Assembly (NCBI GenBank): GCA_002314265.1
Contig: DCEW01000036.1
Span: forward strand, 226-22,764
Direction: 5' to 3'
DNA: 22,539 nucleotides
Source: Flavobacteriales bacterium UBA1820
GTDB lineage: Bacteria; Bacteroidota; Bacteroidia; Flavobacteriales; UBA1820
The notes beneath the pieces are model-generated. The model ran no database searches and had not been told where the DNA came from. It saw only the letters and a list, made by a program, of their open reading frames with translations. Of this stretch, positions 14,876-22,539 are shown one piece after another. A program made the position numbers and the translations under genes. Every line of letters starts with the position of its first letter. The stretch's first letter is position 1.

Positions 14876-16345
14876 ATGAAAAGACTGTTTATCCTCCTTT
14901 CGTTTCTCCTGGTGCTGGCCTCGTGCAGCAAGGAGAACGTTATCCTTCCGGAACCGGAATCTTCCATCGTCCTTTCGGACGGTACGGCGCCTTCGGGCGA
15001 TCTGACGCTTTCCCTCGGGGAAACGGTAACCTTGTCGGCCCTGTGCACCAACGTGGAGGCAGCCCGCTATGAGTGGCGTCTCAATACGGTGCTCAAGAGT
15101 GTCGAGCAGTATTATACGTTTACTGCCGATGCGGCTGGGACGTACACCGTAAACCTTCTCGTGCGCAATGCCGACGGAGTGGCCGGGAAGGCTTCCGAAC
15201 TGACCATCGTGGTGAACGGCCCGTACAAGGAAGGGACGTATTTCCTGCTGGAAGGCAATATGAGCAATGATAACGGCAATATTTGCTTTGTCGATGCCAA
15301 CGGTACGTTCTATGCCAATCCTTACGGCGAGGCCAACCAAAAGGACGGAAAGCCCACCTCACCGGGGAATGTACTTCAGGATATGTTTATTTACAAGGAC
15401 AATGCGTACTTCATCACCCAGAACGGCGCAGCCAATGGACAGGGAGCTCGCCTGGTGATTGCCGACGCACAGACCCTGAAGGCAAAGTCGCTGGTTACCG
15501 GTTCGATCGACGATGCGAGTGTATGGCCGCAGCACATCGTGGTGATCGACGAAAACAAGGCGTATATCCGTTATTCGACCTCCGATTACGAGTCCCGTTC
15601 GGGCATCCGAGTGATGAACCTTTCGACCGGTGTGTGGAACGAACAGGACATCGAAGGGACGGCCGGAGCCTTTACGGTATCGGGTTCGACCAAAGCGCGC
15701 ATGCTTCTGCTGGGCGACAAGGTGTATGCGCCTTGCGGGCAGTATCTGCAGGTGATCGATACCAAGACCGACAAGGTGGTCAAGACTCTTGACTTCGGGG
15801 CTACGCGCCAGACCAAGGACATCGCCAGAGGTCTCGACGGCAAGGTCTATCTGTTGGTTTCGGGGACGTTTACGGGCAACTTTTATTCGCCGGTCTATAC
15901 CTCTTCGGCGACGGTGGTGTGCGTGGATCCCTCCAACTACGGTTATACCGAGACGGAACTTCCGGACGAATTTCAGATGCCGGTGGCTACTTGGTCGCCC
16001 AATGTGGGAATGTGCGCGTCGTTTACCGAGCACGCGCTGTTTTTCCGCATGGGTTCGGGATTTTCCACCACGCAGGTGGCCCGGTACGATTACAAAAGCG
16101 CTACGGCTACCAAGTTGCTGGACATAGCGGGAGAAAGCGGCCTGGGAATGTACGTGTACGGTTATCTGGGCGTGGATCAAAACAATGTACTGTACGTGGG
16201 GACAACCGACTACACCCGTTCGATGATCGCTACCTACGATGCCAAAACGGGTGCTCGCCGGGAAAATACCTACACCATCTCGTCCGGATCTCCGGCGGGG
16301 ATCGACTTCACGTACCGTTTCTCGGACTCGTGGACGCAGCGATGA
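14876..16345 (+). CDS. DUF5074-type beta-propeller surface lipoprotein with N-terminal PKD-like domain (BtuG-like)
   Basis: 489 residues, first gene after the riboswitch. The signal peptide ends in LASC, with C17 lipidated; the following SKEN is charged, as in Bacteroidota lipoproteins exported to the cell surface. An Ig/PKD-like domain follows at about 40-113 (ETVTLSALCTNVEAARYEWRLN...GTYTVNLLVRNADG). From about 118 the protein shows repeated four-strand blades such as GTYFLLEGNMSNDNGNI, LVIADAQTLKAKSLVTG and LQVIDTKTDKVVKTLDFG, typical of DUF5074/YncE-like propellers. BtuG, the known high-affinity B12-binding partner of BtuB in Bacteroides, belongs to this group. Binding of a corrinoid here is inferred from fold, riboswitch and neighbours. 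It differs from the last gene of the locus by its extra PKD-like domain and longer chain. Confidence 0.8.
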   Translation: MKRLFILLSFLLVLASCSKENVILPEPESSIVLSDGTAPSGDLTLSLGETVTLSALCTNVEAARYEWRLNTVLKSVEQYYTFTADAAGTYTVNLLVRNADGVAGKASELTIVVNGPYKEGTYFLLEGNMSNDNGNICFVDANGTFYANPYGEANQKDGKPTSPGNVLQDMFIYKDNAYFITQNGAANGQGARLVIADAQTLKAKSLVTGSIDDASVWPQHIVVIDENKAYIRYSTSDYESRSGIRVMNLSTGVWNEQDIEGTAGAFTVSGSTKARMLLLGDKVYAPCGQYLQVIDTKTDKVVKTLDFGATRQTKDIARGLDGKVYLLVSGTFTGNFYSPVYTSSATVVCVDPSNYGYTETELPDEFQMPVATWSPNVGMCASFTEHALFFRMGSGFSTTQVARYDYKSATATKLLDIAGESGLGMYVYGYLGVDQNNVLYVGTTDYTRSMIATYDAKTGARRENTYTISSGSPAGIDFTYRFSDSWTQR

Positions 16346-16379
16346 GACCCAAGGATGAACGATCTATACGCGGAGCGTC

Positions 16380-18041
16380 ATGAATAGAAAGATACGATCC
16401 ATAGTAATTTTTTGTATGCTTTGTGTTGCGATATGCGGTTGTCGGAAAGACGACGCCGCAATCGCAGTACAGGGCTTGAAAATAGATTCACAGCGGACGC
16501 TGTCTTTGTCGGACAAGCCGGTACGGCTGTCTGTGCAGACCGTTCCTGAAAAAGTAACCGAGCATTATACCTTGGTGTGGGAGAGTTCCGATCCGGAGGT
16601 GGTCCGGATAGAGCCCGACGGGACGGCAATCCCGGGAAAGAAGGGTTCGGCATCGGTTTGTTGTTATTTGGCGGAAAGGCCGTCCGTACGGGCCCTGTGC
16701 GCTTTCCAAGTGGTGTCCGATGCGGTGGTCTTCGAAGACGAGCGCTTCGAGAAAGCCTTGTTGTCCTTGTGCGACCGGGATGGCGATGGGGAGATAAGTC
16801 CCGAGGAGGCCGCTTCGGTCAAACGGATCAATGTGAGGAATTTGCGCATCCGTTCGCTGAAAGGCATCGAGTATTTCGAGAACCTCGAGGAACTGGATTG
16901 CAGCATGAACCTGCTTACGGCCGAGGGCTTGGATTTGAGCCGGAATACAGCCTTGCGGGTATTGGATTGCTCGGGCAACAATGCGCTGGGCCGGCTCGAC
17001 GTAACGCACAATCCGGAGCTGGAGCGTCTCCATTGCAAAGGGGCGCGCCTTTCCGGACTCGACGTGACGCACAATCCGAAGCTGGTCTATCTGAATTGTT
17101 ACTATACGGAGATCCCCTCGCTCGACGTATCGAAAAATGCGCATCTGGAATATCTCAGTTGCGGGTGTAATGCGTTTGTCGCGCTCGATCTGTCGGGCAA
17201 TCCGGCCTTGAAGAACCTGGAGTGCACCTTTGCCAGGATCCCTGCACTCGACCTCTCGGGCAATCCCGCTCTGGAGCAGGTGGACTTGCGCTGCGGGGTT
17301 CTCGCGGAGTTGGACGTCCGGGCCAACCGTGCGCTCAGGAGCCTCCATGTGCAGTACAACCCTGCGATGACCGCCCTCGATGTAACACAAAATACGGAGC
17401 TGCGCAGTCTCTGTACGGCGCAAAATCCGATCGAGCACTTGGATGTGAGCAAGTGCGTGTGGTTGGATACCCTGTGGTGCGACAACAATCGCCTGACCGA
17501 ACTCGACCTTTCGGCACACCGTTCGCTGGTTTATCTGCGTTGTGCGGGCAACCGGATCGCCGGACAACTCGACCTGTCCGCTTCGCGGCTCGAATACTTG
17601 GAATGCCAGGACAATGCGTTGAGCGACTTGAAACTCCCCCCGACGACGAGCTACCTGAAGTGCTCCGGGAATCGGCTCGAAATGCTCGATGTGAGTGCCT
17701 GCACGGCTCTTACGTGGGTGGAGTGCGGCAGTAATGCGCTGACGGAAATCAAAGTGGCGGGCATCGCAGGGCTGAAAGGGCTTTTGTGTGCCGGCAATCG
17801 TCTGGAACGTCTCGACCTGTCGGGGCTTGCCTCCATCTGGAAATTGGAATGCGCAAACAATCGTTTGTCCTGGCTCGATGTAAGCGGAAATACTTCGCTT
17901 TCGTCGATCGATTGCCGAGGAAACGCATCCCTGAACGAAATATTCGTTTGGGAGGGGTTCGATCCGGACAAGCAGACTTGGGATCAAGGCACTGCGTTGT
18001 GTTACCGGAAGGATGCCTCCGCTCGTTGGGTGGTTCGTTAA
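16380..18041 (+). CDS. surface lipoprotein with Big2-like, EF-hand and leucine-rich-repeat regions
   Basis: 553 residues. The signal peptide ends in CGC, with C21 lipidated; the next residues RKDD fit the K-D/E-D/E type of surface-export signal. About 32-112 looks like a bacterial Ig-like (Big2) domain (LVWESSDPEVVRIEPDGTAI). DRDGDGEISPEE at 132-143 is a complete EF-hand calcium loop (D132, D134, D136, E138, S140, E143). From about 165 to 520 there are about 16 leucine-rich repeats of 19-22 residues with the pattern LDVSxNxxLxxLxCxxNxL, many with a Cys at the fixed position. LRR lipoproteins of this kind in Bacteroidota often act in adhesion or protein binding. A B12 role is only suggested by its place 34 bases after the first propeller gene. 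The AT-richer start is normal for signal peptides here. Confidence 0.8.
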   Translation: MNRKIRSIVIFCMLCVAICGCRKDDAAIAVQGLKIDSQRTLSLSDKPVRLSVQTVPEKVTEHYTLVWESSDPEVVRIEPDGTAIPGKKGSASVCCYLAERPSVRALCAFQVVSDAVVFEDERFEKALLSLCDRDGDGEISPEEAASVKRINVRNLRIRSLKGIEYFENLEELDCSMNLLTAEGLDLSRNTALRVLDCSGNNALGRLDVTHNPELERLHCKGARLSGLDVTHNPKLVYLNCYYTEIPSLDVSKNAHLEYLSCGCNAFVALDLSGNPALKNLECTFARIPALDLSGNPALEQVDLRCGVLAELDVRANRALRSLHVQYNPAMTALDVTQNTELRSLCTAQNPIEHLDVSKCVWLDTLWCDNNRLTELDLSAHRSLVYLRCAGNRIAGQLDLSASRLEYLECQDNALSDLKLPPTTSYLKCSGNRLEMLDVSACTALTWVECGSNALTEIKVAGIAGLKGLLCAGNRLERLDLSGLASIWKLECANNRLSWLDVSGNTSLSSIDCRGNASLNEIFVWEGFDPDKQTWDQGTALCYRKDASARWVVR

Positions 18042-18042
18042 A

Positions 18043-18075
18043 GGCAAACACCGGGAAGATGTCCCGGATTTTGCC
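18043..18075 (+). other. intercistronic stem-loop after the LRR gene
   Basis: GGCAAA (18043-18048) pairs with TTTGCC (18070-18075) and, inside, CCGGGA (18051-18056) pairs with TCCCGG (18062-18067) around a five-base loop. It begins two bases after the LRR stop codon. The only T-run is inside the stem, so full termination is uncertain; it may be a weak terminator or an mRNA-processing or stabilising element. Confidence 0.5.
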
Positions 18076-18082
18076 ATGGAAG

Positions 18083-18113
18083 TTGGCTGATTGATTTTTT
18101 ATACTCATCTTTG
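18083..18113 (+). promoter_or_regulatory. candidate internal promoter before the last three B12 genes
   Basis: TTG at 18083-18085 is followed after exactly 20 bases by CATCTTTG (18106-18113), one base off TAnnTTTG. It lies 69 bases before the ATG of the next gene. If active, the lipoprotein, btuB and btuG-like genes could be expressed without the riboswitch. Confidence 0.4.
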
Positions 18114-18122
18114 TTTGGTGGC

Positions 18123-18158
18123 GGCAACCGGTCGGAAACGGCAGGTTGCCCCATTTTT
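18123..18158 (+). terminator. terminator-like hairpin in the leader of the third B12-locus gene
   Basis: GGCAACC (18123-18129) is the exact reverse complement of GGTTGCC (18144-18150) and is followed by CCATTTTT. It lies between the candidate internal promoter and the ATG at 18183. It could end the upstream two-gene transcript or attenuate the downstream one. Confidence 0.45.
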
Positions 18159-18182
18159 GGTAGAAAAAGAAAAAAGGAAACT

Positions 18183-19427
18183 ATGCTTAGAAAAAGTGCG
18201 TTCTGTGCCCTTGCAGCGCTGCTTGCGCTCGCATGTACCAAGTATGGTCCGTTGGGGGGCGACGGAGAGGCTCAGTTTGATGTGCTCACCGCCCGGGAAG
18301 CGACGGCTCCCGTGTACGGGAAAACGGTGTTCGAGCTCGGGGTAAAGGCCGATGGGTACCATTGGTATCTCGACGGGAAGGAGGTCGCCACTTCTGCGCG
18401 TTATGAGTTCACCCCGGCCAAGCAGGGAGTTTATCGCTTGGAGCTCAAGACCTCGGCTGCTACTTACGCCACGGAAGTCTATGCCGTGCGCCCCGTGCTG
18501 GAGACTTCGTCCAAGTGGATATCCGACATCGTGGAATACCGTCCGGCACCGGGTCAGTTCGTCAATACGGCCGCATGGGGGACTCCCGAGCGGGCGCGGA
18601 GTATCATCGGCCCTCAGGAACTGTTGGGCGAGCAGTCCGGTGTTTCACTCGGGGCTTTCGGTGGATACATCGTGTTCAAGTTCGACCATTCGGTGCTCAA
18701 CCAGTCGGGCTACGATTTCGTCATTCGCGGCAATGCGTTCGATGGCAGCAGCGAGCCGGGTGCGGTGATGGTAGCTTTCGACCGCAATGGCAACGGGCTG
18801 CCCGATGCCGACGAGTGGTACGAGTTGGCGGGTGAGGATTACGACCTGGCTTCGACCAAAAAGGACTATACCCTCACGTATTTCCGGCCGGCAGACGTAT
18901 CCTCGGCACAGAATGTGTCTTGGACCGCTTCGGACGGCGGCAGCGGCTGTCTGGATGTTTCGGGGACCATCGCATTCCATAGCCAGTCCTATTGGCCCTT
19001 GTTCCTTTCGGACAATCCGGCCGAGTTGTCCTTTACCGGGACATGCCTGCGCAACCTAGTGGAAGACCGCAGCCAGGAATACGGTCAGGAGTACTGGTAC
19101 AATGCGGCTGCCGGACGGGGCTATGCGGACAATTATTCGGATGACTACGAGACCATCGTCAACCTGGACGAGGATACCAAGAAGAGCAACAAGTTCGATA
19201 TTTCCAACGCAGTGGATGCCCAGGGACGGTCGGTTTCCTTGCCGGCGGTGGATTTCATCAAGGTCTATACCTGTGTAAACCAAGGCGCAGGATGGTTGGG
19301 CGAGGGTTCGACCGAGGTATGCGGGGCCATTTCCCTTTCGGCTTCGACGGCCGGGGCGACTTCGGCAGCCACCGGGGAGAGTTCGACCGAAGTGTGCGGA
19401 GCCATTTCCCTCTCCGCCCCCAAATGA
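18183..19427 (+). CDS. PKD-like surface lipoprotein of B12 uptake loci
   Basis: 414 residues; ATG 18183 was chosen because the signal peptide MLRKSAFCALAALLALAC starts there (lipobox ALAC, C18). The frame continues upstream but without such a sequence. An Ig/PKD-like domain covers about 40-102. The main domain follows (about 110-380), with the family landmarks GAFGGYIVFKFDHSV (157-171), GYDFVIRGNAFDG (176-188), EPGAVMVAFDRNGNGLPD (191-208) and VDFIKVYT (356-363). DRNGNGLPDAD has the spacing of a calcium-binding loop. Proteins of this type often sit beside btuB/btuG in Bacteroidales and are usually named PKD domain or cell surface protein; a corrinoid-binding role (as for the BtuH class) is a guess. 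The C-terminal motif STEVCGAISLSA is duplicated (377-388, 401-412), which looks recent. Confidence 0.75.
   Translation: MLRKSAFCALAALLALACTKYGPLGGDGEAQFDVLTAREATAPVYGKTVFELGVKADGYHWYLDGKEVATSARYEFTPAKQGVYRLELKTSAATYATEVYAVRPVLETSSKWISDIVEYRPAPGQFVNTAAWGTPERARSIIGPQELLGEQSGVSLGAFGGYIVFKFDHSVLNQSGYDFVIRGNAFDGSSEPGAVMVAFDRNGNGLPDADEWYELAGEDYDLASTKKDYTLTYFRPADVSSAQNVSWTASDGGSGCLDVSGTIAFHSQSYWPLFLSDNPAELSFTGTCLRNLVEDRSQEYGQEYWYNAAAGRGYADNYSDDYETIVNLDEDTKKSNKFDISNAVDAQGRSVSLPAVDFIKVYTCVNQGAGWLGEGSTEVCGAISLSASTAGATSAATGESSTEVCGAISLSAPK
19305..19418 (+). repeat. intragenic direct repeat at the end of the PKD-like lipoprotein gene
   Basis: Two copies of a segment of about 38 bases (19305-19342 and 19380-19418) that encode STEVCGAISLSA, offset by 75 bases (25 codons) and separated by a Ser/Thr/Ala/Gly-rich linker. 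The copies differ at a few, mostly third, codon positions. The reading frame is kept. Confidence 0.8.
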
Positions 19428-19442
19428 TGTAAAGACCGCGCA

Positions 19443-21386
19443 ATGAAAAAGTACTTGTTTTTGCTCGTTGCCGGGGGACTTTCGGGAGGGGTAGCTGCCC
19501 AGGAAGTCGAGGGAGGAATGCTGCACGATGTGGTGGTAACCGCCCGCCCGGTCAAGGAACAGGCACTCACCCGAACGGTGATCGATTCGGTACGCATGGC
19601 CGAGTCGGCCACGGACTCCTTTGCCGAACTGCTCACCAAGCATTCGTCGATCTTTGTCAAGACCTACGGGCAAGGCTCCACGGCGACCGTCTCGTTCCGG
19701 GGTACGGCGGCTTCCCATACACAGGTCTTGTGGAACGGGGTGAACATCAACAACCCGATGCTGGGGCAGGTGGATTTTTCCCTGATCCCCGTGTGGTTTG
19801 TCGATCAGACGGAACTGTACCACGGGGGAAGTTCGCTGCAGGACGGCAGCGGGGCTTTGGGCGGGGAGGTGAGCCTTTCCTCCCGGCCGCGGCGGGGGGA
19901 GAAGATCTACACCTCGCTCATGCAGACGGCCGGCAGTTACGGGACTTGCCAGACCTTCTTTTCGGTCGGGGGCGATACGGGAAAATTCCAGGCGCGTTTG
20001 CGTTACATGTACGATATGGCCGAGAACGACTTCGAGTATCTCAACCGGGCCATCCCGCCCTTCGAGGTGGTCAAGCAGACCAACGCCGACTACAAGAAAC
20101 ACGGCGGGGTGCTGGACCTGTACTACGATGCCGGGCGGGACAATTACCTTTCGGTCAACGCCTGGTTTACCCATGCCGATCGCAACCTGCCCACCATCAT
20201 GTCCTATCAGGGTTTGGGACGTACCGAAAAACAGACCGACAACGACCTGCGCGTGGTAGGGCGCTGGGACAAGTTCTGGGACAAGTTCCGCAGCAACTTC
20301 ACCACCGGCTTTACCACCGGGAACATCGACTACTACCTGGCCAATGAGACGGAGCTCGGGCCGTTTGTCAGCTACGACTCGCGCAGCGTGATCTACAGTT
20401 TTTACAACAAATACACCCTGGAATACAACCCGTCTTCCCGACTGTCGGTCAAGGCGATGATCAACGGCAATTACCATGCGGTCAATATCTTCGACCGGAT
20501 CACCGAGGAAGGGTATTCGGCCGAGCGGACCGAGTTCGGGGCCAGTCTCTCGGCGCATTACCGTTTTACGGACTGGTTTTCGGGATATGCCTTGCTGCGC
20601 GAGGACTTGACCGATGCCGATTTTTCCCCCTTGATGCCTTCGGTAGGGGCGGAATTCCGTCCTTTTTCCCGGGAAAAACTCTATGTCAAGCTCAACGGTA
20701 CGCGCAACTATCACCAGCCTACCCTGAACGATCTGTATTGGCTCCCGGGCGGCAATCCCCATTTGCGTCCCGAGGAAGGCTATACCACCGACCTCTCGGT
20801 GGACTATTCCCGCAGTCTCGGGCGGTTTACCTTTTCCGGGACCTTGACCGGGTATCTGTCCTGGATCGACGACTGGATCATGTGGCGCCCGAGCGAATTC
20901 CGGTATTGGACGGCCGAGAACGTAAAGAAGGTCTTCTCCCGCGGGACGGAGATCGAACTTTCACTCGGATATGCCCACCAGGGGCTTTCGCTCAACCTTT
21001 CGGGCAACTACGCCTATACCCGCACCACCAACGAAGACCCGACTCTGGAGGACGACCAGTCCCGGGGACGGCAGCTCATCTACATCCCGGTGCACAAGGG
21101 CAATGTGATGTTCGATGGTGCTTACCGGGGATTTTACCTGTATTACGTCTGGTCGGCGGTCTCGGAACGCTACACCACTTCGAGCAACGAATCCACGCGG
21201 CACACCCTGCCAGCGTACGACATCCACAACATGACGGTGGGCAAGCGCTTTGCCTGGAAAAACGGCTGCGCCGTGGAGGTGGCGGCCAAGATCAACAATG
21301 TATTCGACCGGAAGTATCAGGCCATCCTCTGGCGGGCGATGCCGGGGAGGAATTATCTGTTTTCGGTAAAAATCTCGTATAAATGA
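19443..21386 (+). CDS. btuB: TonB-dependent outer-membrane receptor, BtuB type
   Basis: Outer-membrane receptor that imports corrinoids using TonB-ExbBD energy. 647 residues, close to E. coli BtuB and without the N-terminal carboxypeptidase-like domain of SusC proteins. The signal peptide ends near GGVAAQ (cleavage about 19-20), and LHDVVVTA (27-34) is a TonB-box-like segment. The plug domain (about 36-145) includes GQGSTATVSFRGTAASHTQV, WNGVNINNP and GGSSLQDGSGALGGEVSL. The rest is a 22-strand beta-barrel with alternating aromatic strands, ending in LFSVKISYK. The BtuB assignment rests on size, plug motifs, the upstream riboswitch and the BtuG-like neighbour overlapping its stop; other small-ligand receptors of the same class would look similar. 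Spacing from the previous gene is 15 bases. Confidence 0.85.
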   Translation: MKKYLFLLVAGGLSGGVAAQEVEGGMLHDVVVTARPVKEQALTRTVIDSVRMAESATDSFAELLTKHSSIFVKTYGQGSTATVSFRGTAASHTQVLWNGVNINNPMLGQVDFSLIPVWFVDQTELYHGGSSLQDGSGALGGEVSLSSRPRRGEKIYTSLMQTAGSYGTCQTFFSVGGDTGKFQARLRYMYDMAENDFEYLNRAIPPFEVVKQTNADYKKHGGVLDLYYDAGRDNYLSVNAWFTHADRNLPTIMSYQGLGRTEKQTDNDLRVVGRWDKFWDKFRSNFTTGFTTGNIDYYLANETELGPFVSYDSRSVIYSFYNKYTLEYNPSSRLSVKAMINGNYHAVNIFDRITEEGYSAERTEFGASLSAHYRFTDWFSGYALLREDLTDADFSPLMPSVGAEFRPFSREKLYVKLNGTRNYHQPTLNDLYWLPGGNPHLRPEEGYTTDLSVDYSRSLGRFTFSGTLTGYLSWIDDWIMWRPSEFRYWTAENVKKVFSRGTEIELSLGYAHQGLSLNLSGNYAYTRTTNEDPTLEDDQSRGRQLIYIPVHKGNVMFDGAYRGFYLYYVWSAVSERYTTSSNESTRHTLPAYDIHNMTVGKRFAWKNGCAVEVAAKINNVFDRKYQAILWRAMPGRNYLFSVKISYK

Positions 21387-22507
21387 TGACGATGAAAGGA
21401 AAGTGGGGCAGAATACTGCTTTTGCTTTGCGTAGTGGGGCTTTGTTCCTGCGCAAACGACCTGATCACCGGAGGGCGGCAGTATGACTGTCCCGGGGAGG
21501 GGGTGTTCGTATGCAATGAAGGCAACTTCATGTACGGAAACGCCTCCCTCTCGTACTACGATCCCGCCTCCAAGACGGTTTACAACCAGGTGTTTTACAA
21601 TGCCAACAACTTTCCCTTGGGCGATGTATGCCAGTCGATGGCTATCGTGGACGGGAAAGGGTTCGTGGTGGTGAACAATTCCGGCAAGGTCTATGTGATC
21701 GACCTCAATACGTTCAAGTATCTCGGGGCCATCTCGGGACTTACTTCTCCGCGCTACATCCAGGTGATTTCCGAGAACAAGATCTATATATCCGACTTGT
21801 ACAGCCCTTCGATGGCGGTGGTCGATCCCCGTACATACGAGATTACGGGGCATGTTTACATGGGCACGACCAAGGGCCCGGGCAAGGTGAACGGTACCGA
21901 GCAGATGGTCCGCTACGGACAGTATGTCTATGTGTGCAGTTGGTCGTACAACGACAAGGTGTACAAGATCGATACCGAGACGGACAAGGTGGTCGATTCG
22001 CTCTCGGTGACCCGCCAGCCGAACAGCATGGTGCTGGACAAGAACGGTAAACTGTGGGTGCTCTCCGACGGCGGATACGCCGGCTCGCCGTATGGGCAGG
22101 ATCAGGCGACGCTGATCCGTATCGATGCGCGCCTGTTTGCGGTAGAGGCGATCTTCCGTTTTCCCGACTTGCAGGCATCTCCTTCGGAACTTTGCATCAA
22201 TGCGCAGGGCGACCGGCTTTACTACATCAACGGCAGTTGGGCCAGCGGCACGGTGCCCAACAGCGGGATTTACAGCATGGGTGTGGAGGATGCCGCCTTG
22301 CCGGACCAGCCGCTCATTGCGGAGGATTCCCGTTTGTTCTATGCCTTGGGGGTCAATCCCTATACCGACGAGCTGTACGTGAGCGATGCGATCGACTATA
22401 CCCAGCGCGGGACGGTTTTCCGTTTTACCCCACAGGGGGAGCTGGTCGATGAATTCAAGGTCGATATTATACCCGGGGCGTTTTGTTTCAAGTCGGGAAA
22501 AGAGTAG
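21383..22507 (+). CDS. btuG: BtuG-like surface lipoprotein (DUF5074 beta-propeller)
   Basis: 374 residues. The start ATG overlaps the btuB stop (ATGA), and further in-frame ATGs lie at 21386 and 21392, giving tight translational coupling. The signal peptide has a lipobox ending in CSC (C23). The mature protein is a repeated beta-propeller. GVFVCNEGNFMYGNASLSYYD (40-60) is the classical first blade of BtuG. Blades such as KVYVIDLNTFKYLGAISG, MAVVDPRTYEITGHVYMG and KVYKIDTETDKVVDSLSV follow. BtuG in Bacteroides is known to cover BtuB as a lid and bind B12 with very high affinity on the cell surface; the gene pair order btuB-btuG here supports the same job. The strain-specific ligand range is not visible. 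The gene is complete; 32 bases follow before the window ends, where BtuF/C/D genes might begin. Confidence 0.85.
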   Translation: MMTMKGKWGRILLLLCVVGLCSCANDLITGGRQYDCPGEGVFVCNEGNFMYGNASLSYYDPASKTVYNQVFYNANNFPLGDVCQSMAIVDGKGFVVVNNSGKVYVIDLNTFKYLGAISGLTSPRYIQVISENKIYISDLYSPSMAVVDPRTYEITGHVYMGTTKGPGKVNGTEQMVRYGQYVYVCSWSYNDKVYKIDTETDKVVDSLSVTRQPNSMVLDKNGKLWVLSDGGYAGSPYGQDQATLIRIDARLFAVEAIFRFPDLQASPSELCINAQGDRLYYINGSWASGTVPNSGIYSMGVEDAALPDQPLIAEDSRLFYALGVNPYTDELYVSDAIDYTQRGTVFRFTPQGELVDEFKVDIIPGAFCFKSGKE

Positions 22508-22539
22508 GGGCAATCTTTCAGAAAGGCGTGCAAGCAAAA

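Noticed and set aside
16904..17930. Regular DNA periodicity of about 63-66 bases, first considered as a CRISPR-like or satellite array
   Set aside because: It is explained by 21-22-residue leucine-rich repeats in a continuous reading frame; the units are diverged and have no identical repeats or unique spacers.
16488..18077. Long - strand frame of 529 codons opposite the LRR gene
   Set aside because: Mirror of a repetitive, GC-biased coding sequence; the + strand has signal peptide, EF-hand and regular repeats.
19056..20762. Long - strand frame of 568 codons opposite the lipoprotein and btuB genes
   Set aside because: Antisense to clear plug and barrel motifs; no known domain in its translation.

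Overview
The window reads as chromosomal DNA of a fairly GC-rich member of Bacteroidota, most likely order Bacteroidales (an Alistipes/Rikenellaceae-like genome would fit, but the genus is a guess). The reasons are: promoter elements of the Bacteroidota type (TAnnTTTG at -7, TTTG/TTG about 20 bases upstream), start codons mostly without Shine-Dalgarno sequences, S21 with its own promoter, lipoproteins with charged residues after the lipobox Cys, and a BtuB/BtuG-type surface B12 uptake locus. No mobile element, tRNA, rRNA or CRISPR array was seen.

Left part (1-4822, + strand): a closely spaced housekeeping run of a YjjG-type HAD phosphatase, the murein-recycling ligase Mpl, riboflavin synthase alpha chain, a membrane-anchored helix-hairpin-helix protein and a small nitroreductase. 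rpsU follows with its own promoter, an unusual structured leader and a strong terminator. A convergent glycogen branching enzyme lies on the - strand (4823-6886).

Middle (7082-12992, - strand): a complete tripartite RND efflux operon, in transcription order membrane-fusion lipoprotein, RND pump, outer-membrane factor. It has a -7 promoter element and a 5'-terminal hairpin at its start and a symmetrical terminator at its end. No regulator gene is next to it. Divergently, ruvA and gcvH follow, each with its own promoter; gcvH ends at a strong terminator.

Right part (14221-22507, + strand): a cobalamin riboswitch (14401-14585), a 290-base leader rich in competing pairings, and five genes: a DUF5074 beta-propeller lipoprotein with a PKD-like domain, a Big2/EF-hand/leucine-rich-repeat lipoprotein, a PKD-like beta-sandwich lipoprotein, a BtuB-type TonB-dependent receptor, and a second DUF5074 lipoprotein of BtuG type overlapping the btuB stop codon. 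Together they look like an outer-membrane B12 capture and import machine: surface lipoproteins bind the corrinoid and pass it to BtuB. The inner-membrane BtuFCD genes are not in the window. The 141-base gap after the LRR gene holds two stem-loops and a candidate internal promoter, so the last three genes may be separately expressed.

The parts most worth following up are the LRR/EF-hand lipoprotein and the paired DUF5074 proteins in a B12 locus, the long switch-like leader after the riboswitch, and the rpsU leader, which carries a full-length Shine-Dalgarno sequence 136 bases away from the start codon. All statements rest on reading the sequence; no database search was run.
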